NCBI RefSeq assembly: GCF_014873495.1
Contig: NZ_JADBGF010000001.1
Span: 5,642,001-5,706,000, forward strand
Length of the DNA: 64,000 bases
Source of the DNA: Streptomyces stelliscabiei
GTDB taxonomy: Bacteria; Actinomycetota; Actinomycetes; Streptomycetales; Streptomycetaceae
Direction: 5' to 3'
Below, piece by piece: positions 40,165-48,474 of the stretch (positions are counted from its first letter, which is position 1; each line of letters starts with the position of its first letter). The position numbers and the translations under genes are program-made. The notes under the pieces are model-generated. The model did not search any database. It was not told where the DNA came from and saw only the letters and a list, made by a program, of their open reading frames with translations.

Positions 40165-40770
40165 ATGACCGATCGCAAGGCTGTTCATCTCGCCGTGTAC
40201 GACACCTACGCCGACTGGGAGACCGGCCACACGACCGCCTGGCTCGCCCGGGCCGGACGGCAGATCCGTACCGTCGGGCCGACCCCCGAACCCGTGCGGA
40301 CGATCGCCGGCGTACGCATCCAGCCGGACGGCGTCCTCGACGACCTGCGCCCGGGGGACAGCTCGCTGCTCATCCTCACCGGCGCCGATCTCTGGGACAC
40401 CGGAGACGACCTGGCCCCGTTCGCCCGGAAGGCGCGGGAGTTCCTGGAGGCCGGCGTCCCGGTCGCGGCGATCTGCGGAGCGACCGCCGGGCTCGCGCGG
40501 GAGGGACTGCTGGACGACCGGGCCCACACCAGCGCGGCCCCCTTCTACCTGGCCGCCACCGGCTACAAGGGCGGCGAGCGGTACGTCGAGGCGGACGCCG
40601 TCACCGACGGGCCGCTCGTCACCGCGGGCCCCACCGAACCCGTCGCCCTCGCCCGCGAGGTCTTCCGCCTCCTCGGCGTCTACGAGGGCGAGGTCCTCGA
40701 CGCCTGGTACCGCCTCTTCCACGACTCGGACGCGGAGGCGTACGCCGTCCTGGAGGCGGCGGGACGATGA
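40165..40770 (+). CDS. DJ-1/PfpI family protein
   Basis: 201 residues of the class I glutamine-amidotransferase-like DJ-1/PfpI superfamily. The nucleophile-elbow cysteine is Cys104 in AAICGATAGLA, and the early acidic residue is in TYADWETGH (Glu of W-E). Members act as stress chaperones, glyoxalases, isonitrile hydratases or cysteine proteases. The activity cannot be assigned here; the Y-A-D-W-E type resembles YdeA/YoaZ-like glutamine amidotransferase proteins. The ATG follows AGGAGGAG, one of the strongest ribosome binding sites in the window. It overlaps the MarR gene by 4 nt. Confidence 0.85.
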   Translation: MTDRKAVHLAVYDTYADWETGHTTAWLARAGRQIRTVGPTPEPVRTIAGVRIQPDGVLDDLRPGDSSLLILTGADLWDTGDDLAPFARKAREFLEAGVPVAAICGATAGLAREGLLDDRAHTSAAPFYLAATGYKGGERYVEADAVTDGPLVTAGPTEPVALAREVFRLLGVYEGEVLDAWYRLFHDSDAEAYAVLEAAGR

Positions 40771-41252
40771 GCCGCGACCAGCAGGACCTCCTCAGCCGTG
40801 CGGCCGTCGGGACCTTCCGGCTGAACGGGCAGTTCCTCTCCGTGGCCGAGGAGCTGGCACGCCCGGCCGGGCTGACGGCCGCCTGGTGGCAGGTGCTGGG
40901 CGCGGTGCTGCCCGAGCCGCTGCCGGTCGCCGGGGTCGCCAGGACCATGGGCATCACCCGGCAGAGCGTCCAGCGGGTCGCCGACCTCCTCGTCGGCCGG
41001 GGCCTCGCCGAGTACGTCCCGAACCCGGCCCACCGCCGCGCCAAACTCCTCGCCCCCACCCCCGCCGGCCGTGCCGCGATCGAGCGGATCGAACCCGGCC
41101 ACGCGACCCTGGCCGCCCGTCTCGCGGAGGCGCTGGGCGAGGAGGAGTTCGCGGAGGCCGTACGGCTGCTCGAACGGCTGTCGGGTGTGCTGGACGGGCT
41201 CGCGACCTCACCGAAGGCCGACGCGGCTCCGGCCGCTGTTACGGAACCGTAG
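40767..41252 (+). CDS. MarR-family transcriptional regulator
   Basis: 161 residues. The winged helix spans about 30-105: AAWWQVLGAVLPEPLPVAGV, RTMGITRQSVQRVADLLVGR, then GLAEYVPNPAHRRAKLLAPT as the wing. Flanking helices serve dimerisation. It is co-translated with the DJ-1 gene (ATGA overlap), with two tandem TGACA-N6-TGTCA sites in front of the operon, so autorepression released by an electrophile or oxidant is likely; that is inference. There is one Cys-free sensing region, so a direct thiol switch is not obvious. Confidence 0.88.
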   Translation: MSRDQQDLLSRAAVGTFRLNGQFLSVAEELARPAGLTAAWWQVLGAVLPEPLPVAGVARTMGITRQSVQRVADLLVGRGLAEYVPNPAHRRAKLLAPTPAGRAAIERIEPGHATLAARLAEALGEEEFAEAVRLLERLSGVLDGLATSPKADAAPAAVTEP

Positions 41253-41369
41253 ACACCGCTCCATCCGCCTCCCCGTGCCGCCGCACTACGATCGGTCCGT
41301 TGCGCACGTACGCGACGTACCCGTACGTACGCGTACACATATGCAGGGGGAGACGGGGGGACGGTGGCC

Positions 41370-43544
41370 ATGGAGAAGCTCGGGCCCGGGGATCCGCAAC
41401 GTATCGGGGCGTACCGGCTGCTGGCGCGGCTGGGGTCGGGCGGCATGGGGAACGTGTACCTGGCCCGGTCCGAGCGCGGCCGTACCGTCGCCGTGAAACT
41501 GGTGCGGCAGGAGCTGGCGGAACAGGAGGAGTTCCGGGCCCGGTTCCGGCAGGAGGTGCAGGCCGCACGGCAGGTGGGCGGGTACTGGACCGCGCCGGTG
41601 CTGGACGCGGACACCGAGGCGGGCATCCCGTGGGTCGCCACCGGCTACGTCGCCGGACCGTCCCTGCAGTCCGTGGTCGGACGCGATCACGGGGCGCTGC
41701 CCGAGCGGTCCGTACGGATCCTCGCGGCGGGCCTCGCGCACGCGCTGGAGGACATCCACGCGGCGGGCCTCATCCACCGCGACCTCAAGCCGTCCAACGT
41801 GCTGGTGACCATCGACGGGCCGCGCGTCATCGACTTCGGCATCGCGCGGGCGCTGGAGACCGTCACGGACGGCGGGCTCACGCGCACCGGCGCGCTCGTC
41901 GGCTCGCCGGGCTTCATGGCTCCCGAACAGGTGCGCGGCGACCGCATCACCCCGGCCTGCGACGTCTTCTGCCTCGGCTCCGTCCTCGCCTACGCCGCCA
42001 CCGGCAACCTCCCCTTCGGCGCCGCCAACTCCGGTGTCCACGCCCTGATGTTCCGCATCGCCGAGGAGGAACCGGATCTGGAGGGGCTGCCGGAGGGCCT
42101 GTACGACATCGTCCGCGAGTGTCTGCGCAAGGACCCCGCCGCCCGCCCGACCCTCGCCCAGATCCTGCAGCGCACCGGCGCCGAGGACACCGTCTTCGCG
42201 GGCCGGTCGCGGGATCCCTGGCTGCCGAGCGCCCTGGTGGCCCAACTGGGGCGCCACGCGGTCCAGTTGCTGGACGCCGAGGACCCGGAGGAGCCGTCGG
42301 GCGGTACGGGGGCGCCGGAGTCCGCGGCGGCCGAGGGCGGGGCGGGAGGGCCGGCGGACGGTGGTGGTCCGGGGGCGCCCGATCCCGCCGGGCAGCCGGC
42401 CGGGGCCGCTGCCCCGACACCGGCCCCGGCCGTTCCCGCGACCCCGGCCCCGACCGCTCCCGCGCTCCCGCCGTCGACCCCGCCCGTGTACCCGCTGGGC
42501 GCACCCGACGCTCCGTACGGCGGGTCCGCCGCCGCGTCCCCCGGCTCCGGCGGGGCGGCGACCCCGCCCGGCCATCCGGCCGCCGCCCCCGAGGCGGCCG
42601 GTCCGCCCTCGCCGGGCGCGCCGGGCGCCGCGCCCCTGGACCGGATGCCGACGCAGATCGCGGGGACGGGGGCCGGTGCGCAGCCGCCACCGCCCAGCGC
42701 CCCGCCGGGCCCCGCGCCCGCCGGGTACGGCTTCCCGCAGCAGTACACCCAGCAACCCGCCGGCGGGTACGGGCAGCAGCCCGCCGCCCCCGGCTACGGC
42801 TACCCGCAGAGCGCGCCGTACGGGGCGTACGGGCAGGGGCCCTACGGCGGCGGGCAGGGTGCCGGTGCGGCAGCGGGGCTCGGCCCGACCCCGCCGTACG
42901 GACCGAACCCCGTCTACGGGCCCGGACCCGGGACGCCCCCGGCCGTGCAGCCCGAGCCGCAGCGCGGCAGCCGGCGCTCCTCCGTGCTCCTCGTCGCCGT
43001 CGCGCTGGTCGTCGCGCTCGGTGCGGGCGGCTCGGTGTACGCGTTGATGACGAAGGACGACGACGGGGGCAAGGAGAACGACGCGAAGGGCGGGCCGACG
43101 ACGAGCGCGCCCGAGACGCCGGGGCCGTCGTCGCCCGAGCCGACGGATCCGGGGACCTCCCCCGAGGAGACCACCGAGTCGCCCGACGCAGGGACGGTCC
43201 CGGAGGGCTTCGTCGGCACCTGGAACGCCAGCATCGGCGGTTCCGGGGGCGACACCCGGCAACTCGTCATCCAGCAGGGCGAGGTCGGCGACACGGTGCT
43301 GTCCCTGACGGCGGACGGGCCGCTCGAAGGCGGCGGCACGTACCACTGCGTGTTCGAGGCGGCGCTGACGGAGGAGCCGGGGGACGACGGTCCGCTCCGG
43401 ATCGGGCCCTCCACCGTCTCCACCGGCGAACCGGCCACGTCCTGCTCCCCGGGCGCGGCGACCACGGTCACCCTGCTGCCCGACGGCCGGCTGCGCCGCG
43501 TCGACACGGCGGGCAAGTCGGTCACCTACACGAAGGCGGACTGA
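41370..43544 (+). CDS. Membrane Ser/Thr protein kinase (PASTA-less)
   Basis: 724 residues from ATG 41370 (GGGGGGA 8 nt upstream; GTG 41364 possible). Residues 15-270 are a Hanks-type kinase: Gly-loop LGSGGMGNVY (21-30), Lys43, catalytic HRDLKPSN (136-143), DFG (155-157) and APE (184-186), all intact. Next is a 250-residue Pro/Ala/Gly-rich juxtamembrane linker with Gly-Tyr-Gly repeats, a membrane helix about 536-558 (SSVLLVAVALVVALGAGGSV), and an exported domain of about 160 residues with two cysteines (T-Y-H-C, T-S-C-S-P). No PASTA, NHL or other known sensor is visible. It ends at a large palindrome converging with the SLATT-like gene. Confidence 0.9.
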   Translation: MEKLGPGDPQRIGAYRLLARLGSGGMGNVYLARSERGRTVAVKLVRQELAEQEEFRARFRQEVQAARQVGGYWTAPVLDADTEAGIPWVATGYVAGPSLQSVVGRDHGALPERSVRILAAGLAHALEDIHAAGLIHRDLKPSNVLVTIDGPRVIDFGIARALETVTDGGLTRTGALVGSPGFMAPEQVRGDRITPACDVFCLGSVLAYAATGNLPFGAANSGVHALMFRIAEEEPDLEGLPEGLYDIVRECLRKDPAARPTLAQILQRTGAEDTVFAGRSRDPWLPSALVAQLGRHAVQLLDAEDPEEPSGGTGAPESAAAEGGAGGPADGGGPGAPDPAGQPAGAAAPTPAPAVPATPAPTAPALPPSTPPVYPLGAPDAPYGGSAAASPGSGGAATPPGHPAAAPEAAGPPSPGAPGAAPLDRMPTQIAGTGAGAQPPPPSAPPGPAPAGYGFPQQYTQQPAGGYGQQPAAPGYGYPQSAPYGAYGQGPYGGGQGAGAAAGLGPTPPYGPNPVYGPGPGTPPAVQPEPQRGSRRSSVLLVAVALVVALGAGGSVYALMTKDDDGGKENDAKGGPTTSAPETPGPSSPEPTDPGTSPEETTESPDAGTVPEGFVGTWNASIGGSGGDTRQLVIQQGEVGDTVLSLTADGPLEGGGTYHCVFEAALTEEPGDDGPLRIGPSTVSTGEPATSCSPGAATTVTLLPDGRLRRVDTAGKSVTYTKAD

Positions 43545-43570
43545 GCGGCCCGTCGCCCGGGGCTCCGGCT

Positions 43571-43737
43571 CGGTGCGTTGTCGGGTGCGGGCCCGGTGGG
43601 GTTTCTCGCGCAGTTCCCCGCGCCCCTGAAAAGCAGGGGCTGCGCCCGCCGCTTTTCAGGCCCGCAGGGCCTGGGTCTTCAGGGGCGCGGGGAACTGCGC
43701 GACCAGCCCCTACTCACCCGCACCCGACAACGCACCG
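43571..43737. repeat. Dispersed palindromic repeat, copy 3, within a 167-bp inverted structure
   Basis: The core 43598-43710 is homologous to the copies at 4501 and 39923. Around it, 43571-43590 and 43718-43737 form a perfect 20-bp inverted repeat (CGGTGCGTTGTCGGGTGCGG and its inverse). The whole intergenic space between the kinase gene and the converging SLATT-like gene is thus one long imperfect palindrome, likely a bidirectional terminator. Confidence 0.8.
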
Positions 43738-43778
43738 ACCCACCTCGCACCCCACCCGCCCCGGCTCCGCCGCTACCG

Positions 43779-44546
43779 CTACCGTGCCTCCGGCGGCCGC
43801 TGCCGAGGCATGTTCGGCCGCGCCCCCGGCGGCATCGGCACCCGCCCGTTCCCATTCACCTCGGGACGCCCCACGCTCCCCCCGGCCTGCACACCGAGCG
43901 GAGCCGACCCCGTCCGGAACTCCACCATCCAGTCCGCCGTCTCCGCCCGCACCAGCTCCGTCACGTCCTCCGAGAACCGCCGCAGCACCCCGAGGCACCG
44001 CTCCGCGGCCTCCCCGGCCGTCCCCTCCGCAGGCCCCAGCACCTCCCGCGCGCTCTCGGACGCCCAGTCGAACCGCAGCATCTGCAGCCGTCGCTGCACC
44101 GCCTGGGCCGTGGCGACGTCCCGCATCCATCCGGACGTGACGCCGAAGAACCGGTCCACCCCGACACACGCCACACAGGACAGCAGCGCGAGATACCCCC
44201 AGGGAGCCACCCCGCCCACCGCCCCCGTGAGGTCGAGCAGCGGCAGGGCGGCCCCGGCGAGCGCCCCGGCCGCCGCCCCGATCCGCAGGACCCGCGCCGC
44301 CACCCGTTTCCACACCCGGTCCGCGAGATACCACGCCGCGGTCTCCAGCGCCGCCCGCTCGACCCAGTGGTACAGCTCCTCCAGCCGCTCCGCCGGCGCC
44401 CCCCAGTCCCCCTGCGGAAACGGCCGCCCGGCCAGATCCCCCGCCCACGGCCCGGCCGCCGACGTCCACGGCTCCGCCCACAGCCCGGACCCCTCACCCC
44501 GCCCGTCCTGGGTTCCCCCCTCGGGCTGCATCTCCGGCTGGCTCAC
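43779..44546 (-). CDS. SLATT-domain-like membrane protein
   Basis: 255 residues. A soluble N-terminus of 50 residues precedes a helix (RLEELYHWVERAALETAAWY, then RVWKRVAARVLR) and two closely spaced membrane helices (about 88-108 and 113-135). A long helical tail follows (W-M-R-D-V-A-T-A-Q-A-V-Q-R-R-L and ELVRAETADWMVEFR). This matches the SLATT family (SMODS and SLOG-associating two-TM effector), described as a pore-forming effector in nucleotide-based immune systems. Here no SMODS nucleotidyltransferase or SLOG gene is adjacent. The association with a Ser/Thr kinase and ybaB appears to be a stable Streptomyces arrangement, so a housekeeping role is possible. Confidence 0.6.
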   Translation of the reverse strand: MSQPEMQPEGGTQDGRGEGSGLWAEPWTSAAGPWAGDLAGRPFPQGDWGAPAERLEELYHWVERAALETAAWYLADRVWKRVAARVLRIGAAAGALAGAALPLLDLTGAVGGVAPWGYLALLSCVACVGVDRFFGVTSGWMRDVATAQAVQRRLQMLRFDWASESAREVLGPAEGTAGEAAERCLGVLRRFSEDVTELVRAETADWMVEFRTGSAPLGVQAGGSVGRPEVNGNGRVPMPPGARPNMPRQRPPEAR

Positions 44547-44800
44547 CAGGCACTCCCTACGTACGTACGGCGCTCACGCACCACCCTGACGCGGCCGGAC
44601 CCTTCCTACCGCCCAATGGGTGGCGAAGATGGTGTTTTCACCGCTTATCCCCTGGAAGATGCCCTTGATCAGATATACGAATCCCCGCCGACTCACTCGA
44701 AAGAGTGGCGCGGCACAGGCCGTGCCGACCACGTAGGCTCGTGACGACCGTAAGAACGTGAACGGCGACGTCCGTTCGTACTCGTGCGAGGGAGCTGAAC

Positions 44801-45148
44801 GTGATCCCCGGTGGTGGCCAGCCCAACATGCAGCAGCTGCTCCAGCAGGCCCAGAAGATGCAGCAGGACCTGGCGAGGGCACAGGAGGAGCTCGCGCGGA
44901 CGGAGGTCGACGGCCAGGCGGGCGGCGGCCTGGTGCGTGCCACCGTCACCGGCTCCGGCGAACTGCGCGGCCTGAAGATCGACCCCAAGGCGGTGGACCC
45001 GGAGGACACCGAGACCCTCGCCGACCTGATCGTCGCGGCCGTCCAGGCGGCCAACGAGAACGCCCAGACCCTCCAGCAGCAGAAACTGGGCCCCCTCGCC
45101 CAGGGTCTGGGCGGTGGTGGCGCGGGCATTCCCGGCCTGCCCTTCTGA
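44801..45148 (+). CDS. ybaB: YbaB/EbfC nucleoid-associated protein
   Basis: 115 residues. The start MIPGGGQPNMQQLLQQAQKM and the helix-strand pattern (EELARTEVDGQAGGGLVRAT, VTGSGELRGLKIDPKAVDPE, LADLIVAAVQAANENAQTLQ) define the YbaB family: a dimeric tweezers-shaped DNA-binding protein. Its usual partner recR lies 109 nt downstream. It starts at GTG 44801, with GAGGGAG about 8 nt upstream. The Gly-rich C-terminus (GLGGGGAGIPGLPF) is typical of actinobacterial members. Confidence 0.95.
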   Translation: MIPGGGQPNMQQLLQQAQKMQQDLARAQEELARTEVDGQAGGGLVRATVTGSGELRGLKIDPKAVDPEDTETLADLIVAAVQAANENAQTLQQQKLGPLAQGLGGGGAGIPGLPF

Positions 45149-45257
45149 GCGCCTCCGCGACCCCCTCCGACCCCATCCGTGCCCGGTACCGCCTTCCTCG
45201 GAGCGGCGGCGGCCGACTACGGTACGTACTGAAAGACATCAGGAAGGACGGCAGTCC

Positions 45258-45857
45258 GTGTACGAAGGCGTGGTCCAGGACCTCATCGACGAGCTGGGGC
45301 GGCTGCCCGGCGTCGGTCCCAAGAGCGCGCAGCGGATCGCCTTCCACATCCTGCAGGCGGAGCCGACGGACGTACGGCGCCTCGCGCACGCCCTCCTCGA
45401 AGTGAAGGCGAAGGTCCGTTTCTGCGCGACCTGCGGCAATGTCGCGCAGGAGGAGCTGTGCAACATCTGCCGCGACCCCCGCCGCGACCCGACGGTCATC
45501 TGTGTCGTCGAGGAGCCCAAGGACGTCGTCGCGATCGAACGCACCCGCGAGTTCCGGGGCCGGTACCACGTCCTCGGGGGCGCGATCAGCCCGATCGAGG
45601 GCGTCGGCCCCGACGACCTGCGCATACGGGAGCTGCTGGCCCGCCTGGCCGACGGTACGGTCACCGAGCTGATCCTGGCCACGGACCCCAATCTCGAAGG
45701 CGAGGCCACGGCCACGTACCTCGCCCGCATGATCAAACCCATGGGCCTCAAGGTCACCCGCCTGGCCAGCGGCCTCCCGGTGGGCGGCGACCTGGAATAC
45801 GCGGACGAGGTGACCCTCGGCCGCGCCTTCGAGGGGAGACGATTGCTGGATGTCTGA
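45258..45857 (+). CDS. recR: Recombination protein RecR
   Basis: 199 residues, the standard length. An N-terminal helix-hairpin-helix (LGRLPGVGPKSAQRIAFHIL), a C4 zinc finger (FCATCGNVAQEELCNICRDP), a Toprim domain (ICVVEEPKDVVAIE, LILATDPNLEGEATA) and the Walker-B-like C-terminal hook (LASGLPVGGDLEYADEVTLG). It loads RecA with RecF/RecO in gap repair. It starts at GTG 45258 behind AGGAAGGA. It overlaps the DUF5063 gene by 8 nt. Confidence 0.97.
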   Translation: MYEGVVQDLIDELGRLPGVGPKSAQRIAFHILQAEPTDVRRLAHALLEVKAKVRFCATCGNVAQEELCNICRDPRRDPTVICVVEEPKDVVAIERTREFRGRYHVLGGAISPIEGVGPDDLRIRELLARLADGTVTELILATDPNLEGEATATYLARMIKPMGLKVTRLASGLPVGGDLEYADEVTLGRAFEGRRLLDV

Positions 45858-46512
45858 CGCCACGCTGCACGCGACGGACCTGAACCCGGACGACTTCGCG
45901 GTCCAGATCGCGGACCAGATCGAGAGCTTCCTGGTCGCCGTCACCGAGGTGGCCAAGGGCGACGAGCCGGACTCGGCCGTCCCCTTCCTCCTGCTGGAGG
46001 TGTCCCAGCTGCTCCTGGCCGGCGGCCGTCTCGGCGCGCACGAGGACATCGTGCCCGACGAGCGCTACGAGCCCGACCCGGGCCCCGAGACGGACGTCGA
46101 CGAGCTGCGCGAACGTCTCGCCCTGATGCTGGAGCCGGTCGACATCTACTCCGAGGTCTTCGACCCCTACGAGCCCCGCAAGGCGCCGGTCCCCGCCCGG
46201 ATCTCCGACGACCTCGCCGACGTCATCGCCGACCTCCGCCACGGCATGGCCCACTACCGCGCCGGCCGCACCAGCGAGGCCCTGTGGTGGTGGCAGTTCT
46301 CCTACTTCTCCAACTGGGGCTCCACCGCCTCGGCGACCCTGCGGGCCCTGCAGTCCCTGGTCGCCCACGTCCGCCTCAACCAGCCCCTCGCCGAGCTGGA
46401 CGGCCTCGACACCGACCAGGAACTGATGGGTGACGAGACCCTGGAGTTCGAGGCGGGCCAGGTCATGGCGGAGGAGATCGCGGGGCCGCTGGGGCTGCGG
46501 AAGGTCAAGTAG
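45850..46512 (+). CDS. DUF5063 domain protein
   Basis: 220 residues, a family typically located behind recR in actinobacteria. The N-terminus DDFAVQIADQIESFLVAVTE is helical, V-S-Q-L-L-L-A-G-G-R-L follows, and the centre VDIYSEVFDPYEPRKAPVPA leads to RISDDLADVIADLRHGMAHY and ALWWWQFSYFSNWGSTASAT, which hold the aromatic motif of the family. Its function is unknown; the 8-nt overlap with recR implies co-translation. A 30-bp palindromic terminator follows. No membrane segment is present. Confidence 0.85.
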   Translation: MSDATLHATDLNPDDFAVQIADQIESFLVAVTEVAKGDEPDSAVPFLLLEVSQLLLAGGRLGAHEDIVPDERYEPDPGPETDVDELRERLALMLEPVDIYSEVFDPYEPRKAPVPARISDDLADVIADLRHGMAHYRAGRTSEALWWWQFSYFSNWGSTASATLRALQSLVAHVRLNQPLAELDGLDTDQELMGDETLEFEAGQVMAEEIAGPLGLRKVK

Positions 46513-46525
46513 CCCGGAGACCGAC

Positions 46526-46555
46526 CGGGTCCCGTCCGGCGCCGGACGGGACCCG
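46526..46555. terminator. Perfect 30-bp palindromic terminator
   Basis: CGGGTCCCGTCCGGC followed directly by its inverse, 14 nt after the DUF5063 stop. It ends the ybaB-recR-DUF5063 unit. Confidence 0.8.
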
Positions 46556-46672
46556 ATCACGTCCCCGTGTCCGTGGAAGGACTCCTGCACGTGTGAGTAC
46601 CGGCGGTAGCGTAGGAACCGTCGTCGTTCCACTCCCTTTCGCGCCCTCCCGACAGGAACCGGACCCAGTGAC

Positions 46673-47608
46673 GTGACCGTTCTCCTGCTCCTTCTCGCCG
46701 CCGTGGCCGTGACCGCCGCGGTGCTGGGCCCCCGCACCCTGCTGACGGCGAGGTGGCCCGAGCGGGAACCCGTGGTCGCGCTGTGGGCGTGGCAGTGCCT
46801 GGTGGCGGCGGCGCTGCTGAGCTGCCTCGCGGCGCTGGTGCTGGGCGCCGCGGCCGTGTTCGAGACGGTCCGCACGCGCGCCTTCGCGCCCGCGCCCCCG
46901 GCCGTGACCGCCGCGTACGACCTCACCGCCGCACCGCCCTGGACGGCCGTACTGACGCTGGCGCTGGCCCTCGGGGCGGCGTGGAGCGGTGCGATGCTGG
47001 CCCGGGAACTGGTCGAGGCCCGGCGCCGCCGGCACCTGCGCCGGGCGCATCTGCGCGAGCGCGCCCCCGACCTGCCGGCGGGTCTGCCACAGACGAAGGG
47101 GCCGCTGCTGGTCCTGGAGGACGAGTACCCGGACGCGTGGCTGATGCCGGGCGCCCCGCCCCAACTGGTCGTCACCACCGGCGCGTTGGGCAAGCTGAGC
47201 GACCGCCAGCTGGACGCCGTGCTCGCCCACGAACTCGGTCACGCCCGCGCCCGCCACGACTGGCTGCTCCACCTCTCCACCGCCCTCGCCACGGGCTTCC
47301 CGCGCGTCCCCCTCTTCGCCCACTTCGCCGACCAGACCCACCGCCTGGTCGAACTCGCCGCCGACGACACGGCCTCCCGCCGCTGCGGGCACCTCACCAC
47401 CGCCCTGGCCCTCATCGAACTCAACCAGCACCGGGGCGTGTTGAGCTGCTCCAACACCCGCCGCCTGCTGGGCGACCGGGTCGAGCGGCTGCTGGAGCCG
47501 CCGCCCCGCCTGGACCGCACCCGCCGCGCGGCCACCACCACGGCCGCCGCGCTCCTCGCCCTCCTCCCGCTCCTCATCGCGTTCGCGCCGGCGCTGGGGA
47601 CGCTCTAG
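46673..47608 (+). CDS. Membrane metallopeptidase of the M48/M56 (BlaR1-like) type
   Basis: 311 residues. Two membrane helices (about 1-20 and 38-60), a third near 88-105, and a cytoplasmic zinc-peptidase domain with HELGHARARHD (the HExxH motif with catalytic Glu) and a downstream VELAADDTAS that supplies the third ligand. A last membrane helix ends the protein. These BlaR1/MecR1-like proteins usually lie next to a BlaI/MecI repressor gene, which would be the substrate; none is adjacent here, so the target must lie elsewhere. It starts at GTG 46673. Its stop shares CTAG with the converging hydrolase. Confidence 0.82.
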   Translation: MTVLLLLLAAVAVTAAVLGPRTLLTARWPEREPVVALWAWQCLVAAALLSCLAALVLGAAAVFETVRTRAFAPAPPAVTAAYDLTAAPPWTAVLTLALALGAAWSGAMLARELVEARRRRHLRRAHLRERAPDLPAGLPQTKGPLLVLEDEYPDAWLMPGAPPQLVVTTGALGKLSDRQLDAVLAHELGHARARHDWLLHLSTALATGFPRVPLFAHFADQTHRLVELAADDTASRRCGHLTTALALIELNQHRGVLSCSNTRRLLGDRVERLLEPPPRLDRTRRAATTTAAALLALLPLLIAFAPALGTL

Positions 47609-48474
47609 CCGGTCCGCTGGTCGGTCCGCTGGTCCGTCTGCTGCTCCTGGAGGAAGTCCAGGAGCACGGCGGTGAGTTCGGCGGGGGCGTCCTCCTGGAC
47701 GAGGTGCCCCGCACCGGCGATCGGCTCGAAGCGCGCGCCGGGGACGAGACCGGCCAGCTGCCGCCCCTTCGCCAGCGGAATCCACCCGTCCTCCTCGCCC
47801 CAGCACACCAGCGCCGGGATGTCGATCTCCCCGTACCGCCCCTGGATCTCGTCCGTGTGGGCCTGGTCCGCCTGGGCGATCTGCCGGTAGAAGGCGGGCT
47901 GCCCGTGTTCGCCGAGCCACGGCTGGACGAGCCGGTCGAGGACGGTCGGGTGCAGGCCGGGGCCGCCGGTGGAGGCGACGTACTCCCGCACGAGGGCCCG
48001 GTGCAGTGCGGGCGGCAGCTGTTCGAAGACCTCCGCATGGCGGCCCAGCAGCCGGAACGAGGGCGTCCCCCAGGGGGCGAGCGCCACCGGGTCGACGAGG
48101 GCGAGCGCGCGGTAGCGGGCCCCGTGCAGCAGGTGGGCCCGCAGGGAGACGGCCCCGCCGAAGTCGTGCGCGACCACGAAGGGCTCCTCCAGCCCCCAGT
48201 GCGCCAGCAGTTCGGCGAAGACCCGTCCCTGCGCGGCCAGGGACACGTCCTGGCCGGTGTGCATGTCCGACTCCCCGTACCCGGGCATGTCCCACACGAA
48301 CACCTGGTACCGGTCGGTGTCGGCCAGCGCCTGGGCGATGCCGCGCCAGACGTAGGAGGAGAAGGGGGTGCCGTGGCAGAGTACGACCGGTTCCTGCCCG
48401 GCCTCCCCGATCGTGCCCCACCGCACGGCCCCCGACGCACTACGGAAAGTCTCAGTCAGCAGCACTTCGCTCAT
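47605..48474 (-). CDS. Alpha/beta hydrolase with Asp nucleophile (haloalkane dehalogenase-like)
   Basis: 289 residues. The oxyanion motif is V-L-C-H-G-T-P (33-37 region) and the nucleophile elbow is VVAHDFGGAVS with Asp104 in place of Ser, characteristic of haloalkane dehalogenases and epoxide hydrolases. The catalytic His is in AGAGHLVQED. The second halide-stabilising Trp after the nucleophile (D-W in true dehalogenases) is Phe here (D-F), which favours an epoxide-hydrolase-like or other activity. It is cytoplasmic. Its stop codon overlaps that of the converging peptidase gene in CTAG. The C-terminal tail (QTDQRTDQRTG) is a short repeat. Confidence 0.82.
   Translation of the reverse strand: MSEVLLTETFRSASGAVRWGTIGEAGQEPVVLCHGTPFSSYVWRGIAQALADTDRYQVFVWDMPGYGESDMHTGQDVSLAAQGRVFAELLAHWGLEEPFVVAHDFGGAVSLRAHLLHGARYRALALVDPVALAPWGTPSFRLLGRHAEVFEQLPPALHRALVREYVASTGGPGLHPTVLDRLVQPWLGEHGQPAFYRQIAQADQAHTDEIQGRYGEIDIPALVCWGEEDGWIPLAKGRQLAGLVPGARFEPIAGAGHLVQEDAPAELTAVLLDFLQEQQTDQRTDQRTG

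Noticed and set aside
40886..44140. Rightward 1084-codon frame across MarR, kinase and SLATT genes
   Set aside because: It is out of frame with the kinase gene, whose catalytic motifs are all intact, and reads Arg/Pro/Gly low complexity.
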